Assembly (NCBI GenBank): GCA_021780615.1
Contig: JAJXYJ010000020.1
Coordinates: 1-55,033, forward strand
DNA from: a bacterium
GTDB taxonomy: Bacteria; Patescibacteriota; Minisyncoccia; UBA6257; JAGOQP01
DNA: 55,033 nucleotides
Direction: 5' to 3'
Shown here piece after piece: positions 32,926 to 41,274 of this stretch; positions within the stretch are counted from its first letter, which is position 1, and the number at the start of each line of letters is the position of its first letter. The position numbers and the translations under genes were made by a program. The notes below the pieces were generated by a model that was not told where the DNA came from, did not search any database, and saw only the letters and a list, made by a program, of their open reading frames with translations.

Positions 32926-35900
32926 CTATTTCACTTTCTTTATGCCGATCCATACGGCATACGTATCAACTTTTGTTTCAATTTCCGCATCAAATTTCTC
33001 CACGCGACTATACACGATGCGTTTTGCTCCCACATCCTTACACAATGACGCTTCATGATGTTGCATCATAGCTATAAGATTGCTGTCCGCAACAACGTAT
33101 AATTCAACGACATCTTTGGGTACATAGCCGGCCGCTTGGCGCAAGTCTTGAATGACACGCGTCAACTCACGAATAACCCCTTCCATTTTTAATGCCGGTG
33201 TTATAACCGTATCAAGTACAAAATCCTGCTCAAGTGCGGCATTAAATACAACACTCTTCACATTAACTTCATCGGCTACAATCGCCAACAATGCATCAGA
33301 AAATTTCCCCTTCAGTTTCGCCCCCTTGATAGTCAACGTTCCTAATGGCTGACGAACTTTTATCCCCGCAGAAGCACGTTGCGCTAACACACCGCTGGCA
33401 ATACCGCGAATCCATGCCATGGAAGTCATCAACTGTTTATCAGAAGCACCAGATCGCACCGTTGGCCAGAGCGTTATATGCACCGAATCATCTTTTTTAA
33501 AGGTATAGGATTTTGCCAATGACTGATACAGCTCTTCGGCAAAAAATGGCGTGAAGGGAGCAATAATTTTTGACGTCTGCAATAACACATACGCCAATGT
33601 ACCCGATGCCGCTTTCCAATCTTTGACATCGTCGGGCTTTTGAAACCGCCGTCGTGATCGACGAATATACCAACGAGAAAGATCATCGATAAATTGCTCA
33701 ATGCACGATGCCGCACCAACAACGTCATACGCATCCATCGCCTCCTTCACCTCGCGAGAACACGCGGCTAAACGCGCCACAATCCATACATCAACAGGAT
33801 GGTCAGACGCAGGAGCTTCCTGAATAGAAAGCTTATCTTTGCCGTATAAATGCAGAAATGTATATGAGTTATACAATACCATCAAAAATCGCCGCGATGC
33901 TTTACTGATATCCTGTTCATTAAAATTTTTCGGTTCTGCCGGAGAATTGACGGTATAAAAATACCAACGAATAGCATCGACGCCATACGTTTGAATAAGT
34001 GACCACGGATCAACCACGTTACCTTTTGACTTGGACATCTTTTGTCCATTCTTATCCAACACCAATCCCAACGACAACACATTCTTGTACGGCGTCCCTA
34101 ACCCCAACATGACCGCCACGGCCATAAGGGTATAAAACCACCCGCGCGTCTGATCGATGCCTTCACAGATAAAATCAGCGGGAAATCCAGGAGGAGTAGT
34201 GGGTACGTTGCTTGCTTTCAGTGTCTTAGTAGCACTCATTTTTTCTCCCGGTGCACCAAACGGAAAATGAGTAGAACCATACGGCATTGATCCTGAATCA
34301 AACCACACATCAGCAACATCGGGCACCCGATGCATCGTGTGACGACACGAAGAACAGAGCAACTCTATGGTATCAACATAGGGACGATGGATATCAAGAT
34401 AGCCATACTCATCAATAGGAAAGTTATCATATGCCACCTCCTTGAAAGTGGCAGGCTTCATATACGGGAAATTTTTTGCGACAGCTTCTTGGTCGGTAGC
34501 GTGTCGAAAAATCGCTTCAAGCATCCACAACGGATCGCCGTGGCTCACGATAAGAATTTTTTTGCCGTGATACCGCGCATCAACATCTTTTATAAAAGAA
34601 GTTACCCGTTTACGGACATCGCGCAATGTTTCTCCTCCTTCCGGCGCCTCAGAAAAACGCGTACGCACATCAGGAAATGTCTTCAAAAAATCTTCAACTG
34701 GCTTATTGTTAAATACTCCCACTTGTAACTCAATGAGCCGATCATCGGTAACAACATCAGCACCGGTCGTTTCAGCAACAATCGCCGCTGTCTCCTGCGT
34801 TCGATGTAACGGTGATGCAAAAATAATATCCACTCCTTCTTGTGCCAATTTTTTTGCCTGCGCGCGAACCGCAGTTATTCCTTTCTGCGTAAGAACCGAT
34901 GTGTATTCTTTTGTTTCGGGAGCCGAGGCGCTACGCTTTTCCACGTTCGCCGTCGCTTCTCCATGCCGCATAAACAAGAATGTATTATGTCGCACCCGAT
35001 GAGTATTTAAATCTTCTAAACTCCCCGCAACCATCATCTTGCCGCACGCATCACACCGCCATATGGGAAGTGGCGTTCCCCAAAAACGTTCGCGCGATAT
35101 TGCCCAATCTTTTGCCTGCCCGATCCATTCTCCAAATCGTCCCTCCTTCAAATACGCAGGCACCCAGTTCACCGTGCTATTCGCTTTCGTGAGTCCCGCA
35201 CGCACGCGCGATACTTCAAAAAACCACGAGGTCCGCGCCATATAGAGCAGCGGCGTCGAACAACGCCAACAGAACGGATATTCATGTTCCGCTTTTGTAA
35301 AGAAAAATAGTAAGCCACGCGCATCCAAATCCTTCACAATCATCTTATCCGCATCTTTCACAAAGAGTCCCTCACCCACAAATCCTTTGGACACCGTACC
35401 ATCCGCTTCAACGGTGTGAGGCAATACGGCATCGCGCATACCCTCCGAAAAAACGAGCGCAAAATCATCCTCGCCAAACGTTGGCGCGATATGCACCAAT
35501 CCCGTACCATCACCCGTGGAAACAAAATCTCCCCCCAATACCGTGTAAAGTGGCACGGGTACCTGCACCTCAGGTTGCGCCACACGAAGATCGTAGAGTG
35601 GTTCATACTCCCAACCAATCATATCTTTCCCTGCAATCGTCTCTATAGATTTTGGCGTCACGCCCTGTAAAGCAGATTCGGGAATAGTATGTGCCCACAC
35701 AAACTTCTCGCCAATCTGATACTTCGTATATGCCACTGTTGGCGAAAGCGCGATTGCCACATTAGCCGACAACGTCCAGGGTGTTGTGGTCCACACCAAT
35801 AAATACTCATCTTTTTTTCCTTTCAGCGGAAAAAGCACAAATACCGACGGATCAGGCACCGTTTTATACACTCCCGGCTGTCCCAATTCATGATTAGCCA

Positions 35901-36468
35901 ACGTCGTCTGACACCGCGGACAATACGGAGTCACTTTATAAAATTCCTTCAAAAAATTTTTATCATACAGTGATTTAAACACCCACCATAAACTCTCCAC
36001 AAAATCTGGCGTGTACGTTACATACGCATGATCCAAATCAAGCCAATAACCAATACGGTCGGTAAGTTTTTCCCACTCATCTTTATATTTAAAAATGGAT
36101 TCTTTCGCTTTTTCATTAAATCGCTCAATACCCAACGCCTCAATTTCTTTTTTAGTAGAAATCCCCAACGCTTTTTCGGCGGCAATTTCAATCGGTAATC
36201 CGTGTGTATCCCAGCCTGCCTTGCGCGGTACCACAAATCCCTGCATCGTCTTGTAGCGCAAAAACACGTCTTTCATGACGCGCGAGAGAATGTGATGGAT
36301 ACCGGGACGCCCATTGGCATACGGCGGCCCCTCCCAAAAATAGAACGTCTTTGTACGCACCCCCTTTTTGGGCGTGATACTTTTTTGAAAAATATGTTTT
36401 TCTTTCCAAAGGGAAAGCACCTTTTCTTCCAATTCAGAAGGTGAAAATGATTTCAGATTTCGCAACAT
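32926..36468 (-). CDS. ileS: Isoleucyl-tRNA synthetase with inserted histidine-phosphatase domain
   Basis: 1180 aa. Class I synthetase charging tRNA-Ile. HIGH-type motif is GIHH (56-59) in PPYANGRPGIHHI; CP1 editing domain has WTTTPWTLSANVAIAL and GDGTGLVHIAPTFGEDDF; KMSKS is at 810-814; the anticodon-binding and C-terminal domains are present. At about 495-685, after PIWRCDACGKMMVAGSLEDLN and before YLDIHRPYVDT, lies a complete histidine-phosphatase domain: FLFMRHGEA (R501, H502), SPLHRTQET (R556), RLIELQVGVFNNKP, PEGGETLRDVRKRV and IVSHGD (H643). Ordinary IleRS has only a short linker there. Both enzyme parts keep their catalytic residues. The role of the phosphatase is unknown. Divergent from smpB. 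Confidence 0.93.
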   Translation of the reverse strand: MLRNLKSFSPSELEEKVLSLWKEKHIFQKSITPKKGVRTKTFYFWEGPPYANGRPGIHHILSRVMKDVFLRYKTMQGFVVPRKAGWDTHGLPIEIAAEKALGISTKKEIEALGIERFNEKAKESIFKYKDEWEKLTDRIGYWLDLDHAYVTYTPDFVESLWWVFKSLYDKNFLKEFYKVTPYCPRCQTTLANHELGQPGVYKTVPDPSVFVLFPLKGKKDEYLLVWTTTPWTLSANVAIALSPTVAYTKYQIGEKFVWAHTIPESALQGVTPKSIETIAGKDMIGWEYEPLYDLRVAQPEVQVPVPLYTVLGGDFVSTGDGTGLVHIAPTFGEDDFALVFSEGMRDAVLPHTVEADGTVSKGFVGEGLFVKDADKMIVKDLDARGLLFFFTKAEHEYPFCWRCSTPLLYMARTSWFFEVSRVRAGLTKANSTVNWVPAYLKEGRFGEWIGQAKDWAISRERFWGTPLPIWRCDACGKMMVAGSLEDLNTHRVRHNTFLFMRHGEATANVEKRSASAPETKEYTSVLTQKGITAVRAQAKKLAQEGVDIIFASPLHRTQETAAIVAETTGADVVTDDRLIELQVGVFNNKPVEDFLKTFPDVRTRFSEAPEGGETLRDVRKRVTSFIKDVDARYHGKKILIVSHGDPLWMLEAIFRHATDQEAVAKNFPYMKPATFKEVAYDNFPIDEYGYLDIHRPYVDTIELLCSSCRHTMHRVPDVADVWFDSGSMPYGSTHFPFGAPGEKMSATKTLKASNVPTTPPGFPADFICEGIDQTRGWFYTLMAVAVMLGLGTPYKNVLSLGLVLDKNGQKMSKSKGNVVDPWSLIQTYGVDAIRWYFYTVNSPAEPKNFNEQDISKASRRFLMVLYNSYTFLHLYGKDKLSIQEAPASDHPVDVWIVARLAACSREVKEAMDAYDVVGAASCIEQFIDDLSRWYIRRSRRRFQKPDDVKDWKAASGTLAYVLLQTSKIIAPFTPFFAEELYQSLAKSYTFKKDDSVHITLWPTVRSGASDKQLMTSMAWIRGIASGVLAQRASAGIKVRQPLGTLTIKGAKLKGKFSDALLAIVADEVNVKSVVFNAALEQDFVLDTVITPALKMEGVIRELTRVIQDLRQAAGYVPKDVVELYVVADSNLIAMMQHHEASLCKDVGAKRIVYSRVEKFDAEIETKVDTYAVWIGIKKVK

Positions 36469-36525
36469 ATATAGTTATGGTGATATGTGCCATCATACAG
36501 AAAAATCCCCTAAAAGTGAAGGCGA

Positions 36526-36554
36526 TTGCCTCAAACAAGCAAATGCTTTACGAT
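36526..36554 (+). promoter_or_regulatory. smpB promoter (leaderless)
   Basis: TTGCCT (36526-36531), a 17-nt spacer and TACGAT (36549-36554). The ATG at 36563 is 8 nt after the -10; the ATG at 36557 lies too close to be transcribed in full. It supports 36563 as the start. Confidence 0.55.
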
Positions 36555-36562
36555 GTATGCGT

Positions 36563-37006
36563 ATGGACGCCATAGAGAATAGAAAAGCTCGTCATGAATA
36601 TGCAATTTTAGACACCGTTGACGCCGGCCTTGTTTTGCAAGGCCAAGAAGTGAAGTCTATACGCGGCGGAAAGGCATCGCTTGCCGGCGCCTATGTTAAA
36701 ATCTATAACCATGAAGCATGGCTTATCAATGCCCATATCAGCCCCTATCAAGAAAAAAATACTCCCACTTCATATGACCCTCTCCGTTCCCGCAAAGTGC
36801 TCTTGCACGCGCACCAAATTGCTGATTTACTGGCTCAAACACAGGGAAAAGGATTGACACTTATCCCACTTTTGTTGTATAATAAAAACGGTCATATTAA
36901 GCTTTCCCTTGGTCTTGCTCAAGGAAAAAAGGCTCCCGACAAACGAGCCAGCATCAAAGAACGCGAAGTAAAACGAAGTATTAATCAAACTCTTAAATTT
37001 CGCTAA
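36563..37006 (+). CDS. smpB: SsrA-binding protein SmpB
   Basis: 147 aa. It binds tmRNA and delivers it to stalled ribosomes for trans-translation. ENRKARHEYAILDTVDAGLVLQGQEVKSIRGGKASLAGAYV is the typical N-terminal core; NAHISPYQEKN, DPLRSRKVLLH and the C-terminal basic tail (KKAPDKRASIKEREVKRSI) that mimics mRNA are present. It is next to its RNA partner (ssrA, 119 bp downstream), a conserved arrangement. The start is set by the promoter geometry. Confidence 0.95.
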   Translation: MDAIENRKARHEYAILDTVDAGLVLQGQEVKSIRGGKASLAGAYVKIYNHEAWLINAHISPYQEKNTPTSYDPLRSRKVLLHAHQIADLLAQTQGKGLTLIPLLLYNKNGHIKLSLGLAQGKKAPDKRASIKEREVKRSINQTLKFR

Positions 37007-37066
37007 ACTGTCACATATCGTATTGGTAATCGTTTTTCTTATTGAGAATCGCACCTTTAAAAATAA

Positions 37067-37090
37067 CTGGAAAAAATTTTCTCCAGCTTT
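37067..37090 (+). terminator. Possible smpB terminator
   Basis: CTGGAAAAAATTTTCTCCAG hairpin (5-bp core extended by A/T pairs), then CTTTATAA. Weak T-tract, so modest confidence. Confidence 0.4.
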
Positions 37091-37119
37091 ATAACTTTAT
37101 AAACTTTCAACTTTTAACT
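37087..37119. repeat. ACTTTATAACTTTATAAAC repeat before tmRNA
   Basis: Same family as 4181-4209. Its end (TTTAAC, about 37112-37117) sits 8 nt before the mature 5' end of tmRNA and may serve as the -10 element. Confidence 0.55.
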
Positions 37120-37125
37120 ACTACT

Positions 37126-37459
37126 GGGGATGCCAGGCATCGACAGGGTATATACTGTATAGAATGCAAGCAGAGCTGACCACCTCTTTAACTGGTCAAA
37201 ACAATAGCTGCGAACAAACAACCAGCGCTCGCGTTTGCCTAAGAACAACCACGAGTTTTCTCTCCTCGTATAACGCAGGAGGGCATCGGTGCCCAACGCC
37301 TCATAGGGGTTACACCGGTGTTATATATGAGGCTCGCCGCGATTGAATGGTTCATAGATCACGGTTAAAAAAGAACCACCTATTGTTGAGTTATCAACTA
37401 AGCTTGTAGATGTTCTATGGAGCCTATCCTGCACGCGGGTTCAACTCCCGCCATCTCCA
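37126..37459 (+). ncRNA. ssrA: Transfer-messenger RNA (ssrA)
   Basis: One-piece tmRNA of about 334 nt. The 5' end GGGGATG pairs with CATCTCC (37452-37458) to form the acceptor stem, followed by discriminator A37459; the T-arm has GGGTTCAACTCCC. The tag reading frame is 37210-37242: GCG AAC AAA CAA CCA GCG CTC GCG TTT GCC TAA, peptide ANKQPALAFA, preceded by AATAGCT as in other tmRNAs (TAGTC-GCA in E. coli). CCA is not encoded. The tag ends LAFA, not the common LAA. Partner SmpB is encoded just upstream. Confidence 0.95.
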
Positions 37460-37628
37460 CTACTTCGCCCTTCTTTCCTTAAAACTACAGAAGACACCGC
37501 AAGGCTTCGTAGTGTACCCCTTTTCCCCAGTTACCGATTACGTATCTTCCCTTGACTCCCCCTCTTTCTCTCTGGCATGCTCATAAACAGAACTTATAAA
37601 AAATTTTTAAAAACAGAAAGGAGTATGT

Positions 37629-37874
37629 ATGGCTGTACTATTATTAGAAAAGAAATCCTGTCATGAAAATTGGGAATCATTAGAAAAACAACTTCCCAAA
37701 GGATTCTTTAAAACTTCTTTTATGGAGGGGGTGGCAATCCACTACGCCAATCAATCCATGGCACGCGAAGCAATCTTATCCCTACAAGGGATATGTAAAA
37801 TTATTTTAGTAGGAAATATGCAGCCAAAAGCAAAAAGAAAGCCCCCACCCGATTGGGAGAAGCTTATGTCTTAA
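37629..37874 (+). CDS. Small hypothetical protein
   Basis: 81 aa, not recognised. A clear AGGAG Shine-Dalgarno stands 6 nt before the ATG and a strong terminator follows the stop, so it is a real expressed unit. It starts with MAVLLLEKKSCHENWESLEKQLPKG and ends in a basic, Pro-rich tail (KAKRKPPPDWEKLMS). No TM helix. It could be a small regulatory or nucleic-acid-binding protein, but nothing in the sequence proves it. Confidence 0.65.
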   Translation: MAVLLLEKKSCHENWESLEKQLPKGFFKTSFMEGVAIHYANQSMAREAILSLQGICKIILVGNMQPKAKRKPPPDWEKLMS

Positions 37875-37882
37875 GATTTTAT

Positions 37883-37912
37883 ATACCGTCCATAAAGACG
37901 GTATATTTTTTA
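37883..37912 (+). terminator. Intrinsic terminator
   Basis: ATACCGTC, loop CATAAA, GACGGTAT, then ATTTTTT. An 8-bp stem with a good T-tract, 9 nt after the small ORF. Confidence 0.85.
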
Positions 37913-37932
37913 ACATATATAATAAGTAACAA

Positions 37933-38424
37933 CTACTCCCCAATCGCCTGGTTACTCACATGCTTCACATACCAGGGTTGCGTGCGTATCCACCGATATA
38001 TCGCCCACGACACAATAATTGCAATCACCACGCTCCCGGCAATATCTACAATGTGATGCACGCCCACATACACGCGCGACACTCCCACCATAAGCGTTAA
38101 GACCCACAACACCATGCTCGTATACTTATTAAACGGATAAAGTACTGATGCCAGCGCACCCCCCAGCAACGCATGATCGGAGGGAAATCCATTATCGGGT
38201 GCATGGGCGACAAGCGGCTCAAAGTGCCCCACCACAAAAGGCCGCGGATCATAAAAGACCAACGCTACAATCTTTGCCACAATATAAATTGCCGGTAATG
38301 CCGCGATAGAAAACAACAATAAACGCGTTCGAACTCCTCGTTCTTGAAAAAGAAAGAAGAGCACAAAAATAATGGCGACAATAAAAATAAGATATTTTGC
38401 TCCAAAAATAAAAATAATATGCAT
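37933..38424 (-). CDS. PAP2-family membrane phosphatase (BcrC-like)
   Basis: 163 aa. PAP2 motifs: KIVALVFYDPRPF, NGFPSDHA and SRVYVGVHHIVDI. Five or six hydrophobic helices, short loops. The small size and motif spacing resemble undecaprenyl-diphosphatases of the BcrC type; the substrate is inferred. The ATG at 38424 follows from the hydrophobic start MHIIFIFGAKYLI. It points away from infC. It is not a close copy of the PAP2 at 4584. Confidence 0.8.
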   Translation of the reverse strand: MHIIFIFGAKYLIFIVAIIFVLFFLFQERGVRTRLLLFSIAALPAIYIVAKIVALVFYDPRPFVVGHFEPLVAHAPDNGFPSDHALLGGALASVLYPFNKYTSMVLWVLTLMVGVSRVYVGVHHIVDIAGSVVIAIIVSWAIYRWIRTQPWYVKHVSNQAIGE

Positions 38425-38503
38425 ATAGATAAGTGTACTATGAAATAACACAATACAAAAGTAGGGACGCACCCATTATAGAACATCCTTTGGATACATC
38501 TGT

Positions 38504-38533
38504 TTGACAAAAGACCGCTTATAATGCTATCGT
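38504..38533 (+). promoter_or_regulatory. Promoter of the infC operon
   Basis: TTGACA (38504-38509), an 18-nt spacer and TATCGT (38528-38533). The leader of up to 100 nt contains a hairpin CATATCA / TGATATG around 38548-38565. Confidence 0.5.
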
Positions 38534-38640
38534 AGAGCACAGCTTAGCATATCAGCAATGATATGTTTGCGGTTTAATCACATCTTATCTTGCGTAACGA
38601 TCGACGATACACCCCCTACACGCCTCCCAAACGCTATATC

Positions 38641-39132
38641 ATGAATCATGACATAGCCTCTCCCACTATTCGTGTTATCAACGAACAAGGGGAGAATGTG
38701 GGCATTTTATCAAAAGATGAAGCGCTCCAGTTGGCGGTACAACAGGGTCTGGACTTGATCCAAATCAACGCACAGGTAGATCCCCCTATCGCAAAAATAA
38801 TCAGTTTTGACAAGTTTCGCTACCAACAAGAAAAAGAAGAGAAGCGCCAATTGGCACAGCATCGTTCGGTGGCAGAAATGAAGCAGGTACGTATTTCAGT
38901 CCGTGCCGCAGAAAATGATTTAAAAATCAAAGCTGCAAAGATAGATGAGTTTTTATCGAAAGGGCACAAAGTTGAAATCATGCTTGCACTCCGCGGACGT
39001 GAAAAATACAACCGCGAGTGGATTGCTCTGCGCCTTGAACAATTTCTGGCAATGATTGCCACCGATTACAAAATCACCTCACCCCAAAAACAAGGTGGAA
39101 GAGGCATTACGATACAAATAGCAAACAAATAA
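38641..39132 (+). CDS. infC: Translation initiation factor IF-3
   Basis: 163 aa. It keeps the 30S subunit free and checks the start codon and initiator tRNA. N-domain (IRVINEQGENVGILSKDEALQLAVQQGLDLIQINAQVDPPIAKIISFDKF), linker helix (RYQQEKEEKRQLAQ) and C-domain (EMKQVRISVRAAENDL; HKVEIMLALRGREKYN). The ATG at 38641 is called. An in-frame TTG at 38590 would add RNDRRYTPYTPPKRYI, which looks like the N-tail of other IF-3 proteins, so a non-AUG start is possible. First gene of infC-rpmI-rplT. Confidence 0.93.
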   Translation: MNHDIASPTIRVINEQGENVGILSKDEALQLAVQQGLDLIQINAQVDPPIAKIISFDKFRYQQEKEEKRQLAQHRSVAEMKQVRISVRAAENDLKIKAAKIDEFLSKGHKVEIMLALRGREKYNREWIALRLEQFLAMIATDYKITSPQKQGGRGITIQIANK

Positions 39133-39140
39133 ACACCCGT

Positions 39141-39323
39141 ATGAAAAAATCAGTCACTACACGTTTCCGTGTTACCAAAAACGGCAAAGGCATTCAGCGC
39201 AAAATGGCGCAGTGCCATTTCCGCGCAAAAAAGAGTGGCGTTCAGCAGATGCGCAAAGGCCGTCCGTTGCAATCAAGCAAGAGTCTGGTACGCCATATCG
39301 TCTCCAAACAGGGAGAGCTATAA
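39141..39323 (+). CDS. rpmI: 50S ribosomal protein L35
   Basis: 60 aa, basic, with MKKSVTTRFRVTKNGK and the KK/SLVRHIVSKQG end. It lies 8 bp after infC and before rplT, the conserved bacterial order. Confidence 0.95.
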   Translation: MKKSVTTRFRVTKNGKGIQRKMAQCHFRAKKSGVQQMRKGRPLQSSKSLVRHIVSKQGEL

Positions 39324-39412
39324 GACCAGTTCAAAGTTGAAAGTTATAAAGAAATTTTTTAAGACCGACCGCTTTCAACTTTACAACATGATAACGTTAT
39401 AACGAATATATT

Positions 39413-39760
39413 ATGACTAGAGTTAAACGGGGTACTATCGCCCACAAAAAAAGAGAAAAAGTCCTCAAGAAAACGAAAGGATTCCGCTGGGGCAGAAAAT
39501 CAAAAGAACGTGCCGCAAAAGAGGCGCTCTTGCATGCGCAATCCCGTATGTTCCGCGGCCGCAAAGAAAAGAAACGCGACTATCGCCGCGTTTGGCAGGT
39601 ACGCATTGGTGCCGCTTCACGAATGGAAGGTGTTTCCTACAGTGCTTTTATCGCCGCCCTTAAAAAGCATAACATCACCTTGGATCGTAAAGTCTTGGCA
39701 CAAATCGCCAACGACGCTCCCGATGTCTTTAAGGCGATTGTCCAACTGGCAATGCAATAA
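39413..39760 (+). CDS. rplT: 50S ribosomal protein L20
   Basis: 115 aa. MTRVKRGTIAHKKREKVLKKTKGFRWGRKS and RDYRRVWQVRIGAASRMEGVSYSAFIAALKKHNITLDRKVLA identify L20, an early assembly protein of the 50S. In many bacteria L20 represses its own operon. It is the last gene before a strong terminator. The gap to rpmI (89 bp) holds TTATAAAG-type repeat units. Confidence 0.97.
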   Translation: MTRVKRGTIAHKKREKVLKKTKGFRWGRKSKERAAKEALLHAQSRMFRGRKEKKRDYRRVWQVRIGAASRMEGVSYSAFIAALKKHNITLDRKVLAQIANDAPDVFKAIVQLAMQ

Positions 39761-39777
39761 AAAATTTTCAAACTCAT

Positions 39778-39806
39778 AAAAAACGCCCTCGTAGGGCGTT
39801 TTTTAT
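39778..39806 (+). terminator. Terminator of the infC operon
   Basis: ACGCCCT / AGGGCGT stem with a short loop, A-tract before and TTTTTTAT after. Confidence 0.9.
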
Positions 39807-39825
39807 ATGAAGCAAAGTCATTGCA

Positions 39826-40467
39826 CTACACTCTCTGTAAGGTCAGTAATAAATCACTCAATGGTTTTATATCACCATCATGCGTTGCAATTGTTAGTTT
39901 TAAAAAAGTAGTAAATGATAACGGAATGATGTATGTCAGATCACCACTGCGCCCCAAAAAAACCGGCAACGTATCAGAAAGATGCAAAATAGGACGAGCT
40001 TCCACTCCCGTATAAGCAATGCCGCTATGAGCATCCACGCCATCAACCAGCCACTGATTTATATCTGGATCCCAATAGTATGTCACCGGATTTCCTGCCG
40101 CGTCAGTATCCGTAATGCGCGCCGCAACACTGTAGGATATCGTTATGATATTCCCCTGTCCCTGCCCTGATGTTTGCTGTAACACCATCGTTTCTGGTGT
40201 TGTACTTGCACTCACCACTGTCCATTGAGTATTTTTAATAAAAGAAACCCTCCAATCATTTTCAACAATACGATTATCATTATATGATTGATGATTGACT
40301 GGTTTTTGCACTAAAGCAATGGCCGCCACACGACTTGTCGAGGAAGCAGTTATATGAAGCGCAGAGGCATACCACCATGCCCCACCACCTGCCAACAACA
40401 TCGTTCCAAAAAAAATATAGAAAAATAACCAAGAAGATTTTTGGGGATGGTTCTGGAAATGATTCAT
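39826..40467 (-). CDS. Hypothetical membrane-anchored extracytoplasmic protein
   Basis: 213 aa, not recognised. One N-terminal TM anchor (about 12-34), then a beta-rich domain outside the membrane with ITISYSVAARITDTDAAGNPVTYYWDPDINQWLVDG, LHLSDTLPVFLGRSGDLTYIIP. No cysteine in the external part. It lies 11 bp after the Nudix gene, probably in one operon, and converges on rplT. Confidence 0.65.
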   Translation of the reverse strand: MNHFQNHPQKSSWLFFYIFFGTMLLAGGGAWWYASALHITASSTSRVAAIALVQKPVNHQSYNDNRIVENDWRVSFIKNTQWTVVSASTTPETMVLQQTSGQGQGNIITISYSVAARITDTDAAGNPVTYYWDPDINQWLVDGVDAHSGIAYTGVEARPILHLSDTLPVFLGRSGDLTYIIPLSFTTFLKLTIATHDGDIKPLSDLLLTLQRV

Positions 40468-40478
40468 AGGTAATATAT

Positions 40479-41195
40479 TTACTTCCCCGTGCCCTCATCT
40501 AAGGTGGGATCACTCGTTCCTCGGTATGAGGCAGGAATTTCACGCGTCTCAGCGGATTTCTCGCTTACCGTGTGTGATGCCGGTGCCACAGACGGCCGCC
40601 CCATAGTACCATGTCCCATAGGGGAACGCTTGGTGCCGGATCGACGAACTTTTTTAACATCATGCGTACGGTGCATCAAAAAATCATATGCCTGTTTGAG
40701 CACCTTGCGGTTTTCATTATTCTTCACGCCTCCAAAAATTTTGGACGCCTCGCGATATGTAAACCAACAATAGCCTTCAAAATTCGGTTCGATGCGTACA
40801 TGCTTTTTGGTCGTTTCTGCAAGATAAAAAATGACCGTCTTAAATACTTTCTGGTTATTTTTCACAAACGTCCAATTTTCATACGCCTTGAAATAATCCA
40901 CGAATCTGATATCGCTGCGCGAAATCCCCGTCTCCTCGCGCGTTTCCCGCAATGCCGCCGCAAAGCTCCGCTCTTCTCCTTCTATTTTTCCCCGCGGAAA
41001 TGTCCAATGCTCATGTCCATGAAACAACACCAAAAAATTAGGGCCTTCAGGGGTCCGTCGGAATATAATAATACCTGAGGAAATCTCACGTCGCTGACTT
41101 TTAGTTGGCGGCGCACTGTTCCGCTTAACAAACGGGACAGGCGGTGTTTGATGTCCCTCAGGTGAAGCTGGTTTTGAGGCTTCACGGGGAGTCAT
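40479..41195 (-). CDS. Nudix hydrolase with disordered ends
   Basis: 238 aa. The Nudix box GKIEGEERSFAAALRETREETGI (about 70-92) matches GX5EX7REUXEEXGU exactly. The domain (about 38-170), with ISSGIIIFRRTPEG, HGHEHWTFPRGK and YCWFTYREASKIF, resembles diadenosine tetraphosphate hydrolases (NUDT2-type). The first ~35 and last ~65 residues are rich in P, S, T, R and probably disordered. The usual length is ~150 aa. The substrate is inferred. Confidence 0.82.
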   Translation of the reverse strand: MTPREASKPASPEGHQTPPVPFVKRNSAPPTKSQRREISSGIIIFRRTPEGPNFLVLFHGHEHWTFPRGKIEGEERSFAAALRETREETGISRSDIRFVDYFKAYENWTFVKNNQKVFKTVIFYLAETTKKHVRIEPNFEGYCWFTYREASKIFGGVKNNENRKVLKQAYDFLMHRTHDVKKVRRSGTKRSPMGHGTMGRPSVAPASHTVSEKSAETREIPASYRGTSDPTLDEGTGK

Positions 41196-41274
41196 AACGA
41201 TAATGAACTCAGTATAGCACGGACATAGAGTATGTCCAACGCACCTCCTTTGAGGTACGCATAGTGCCTACTCC

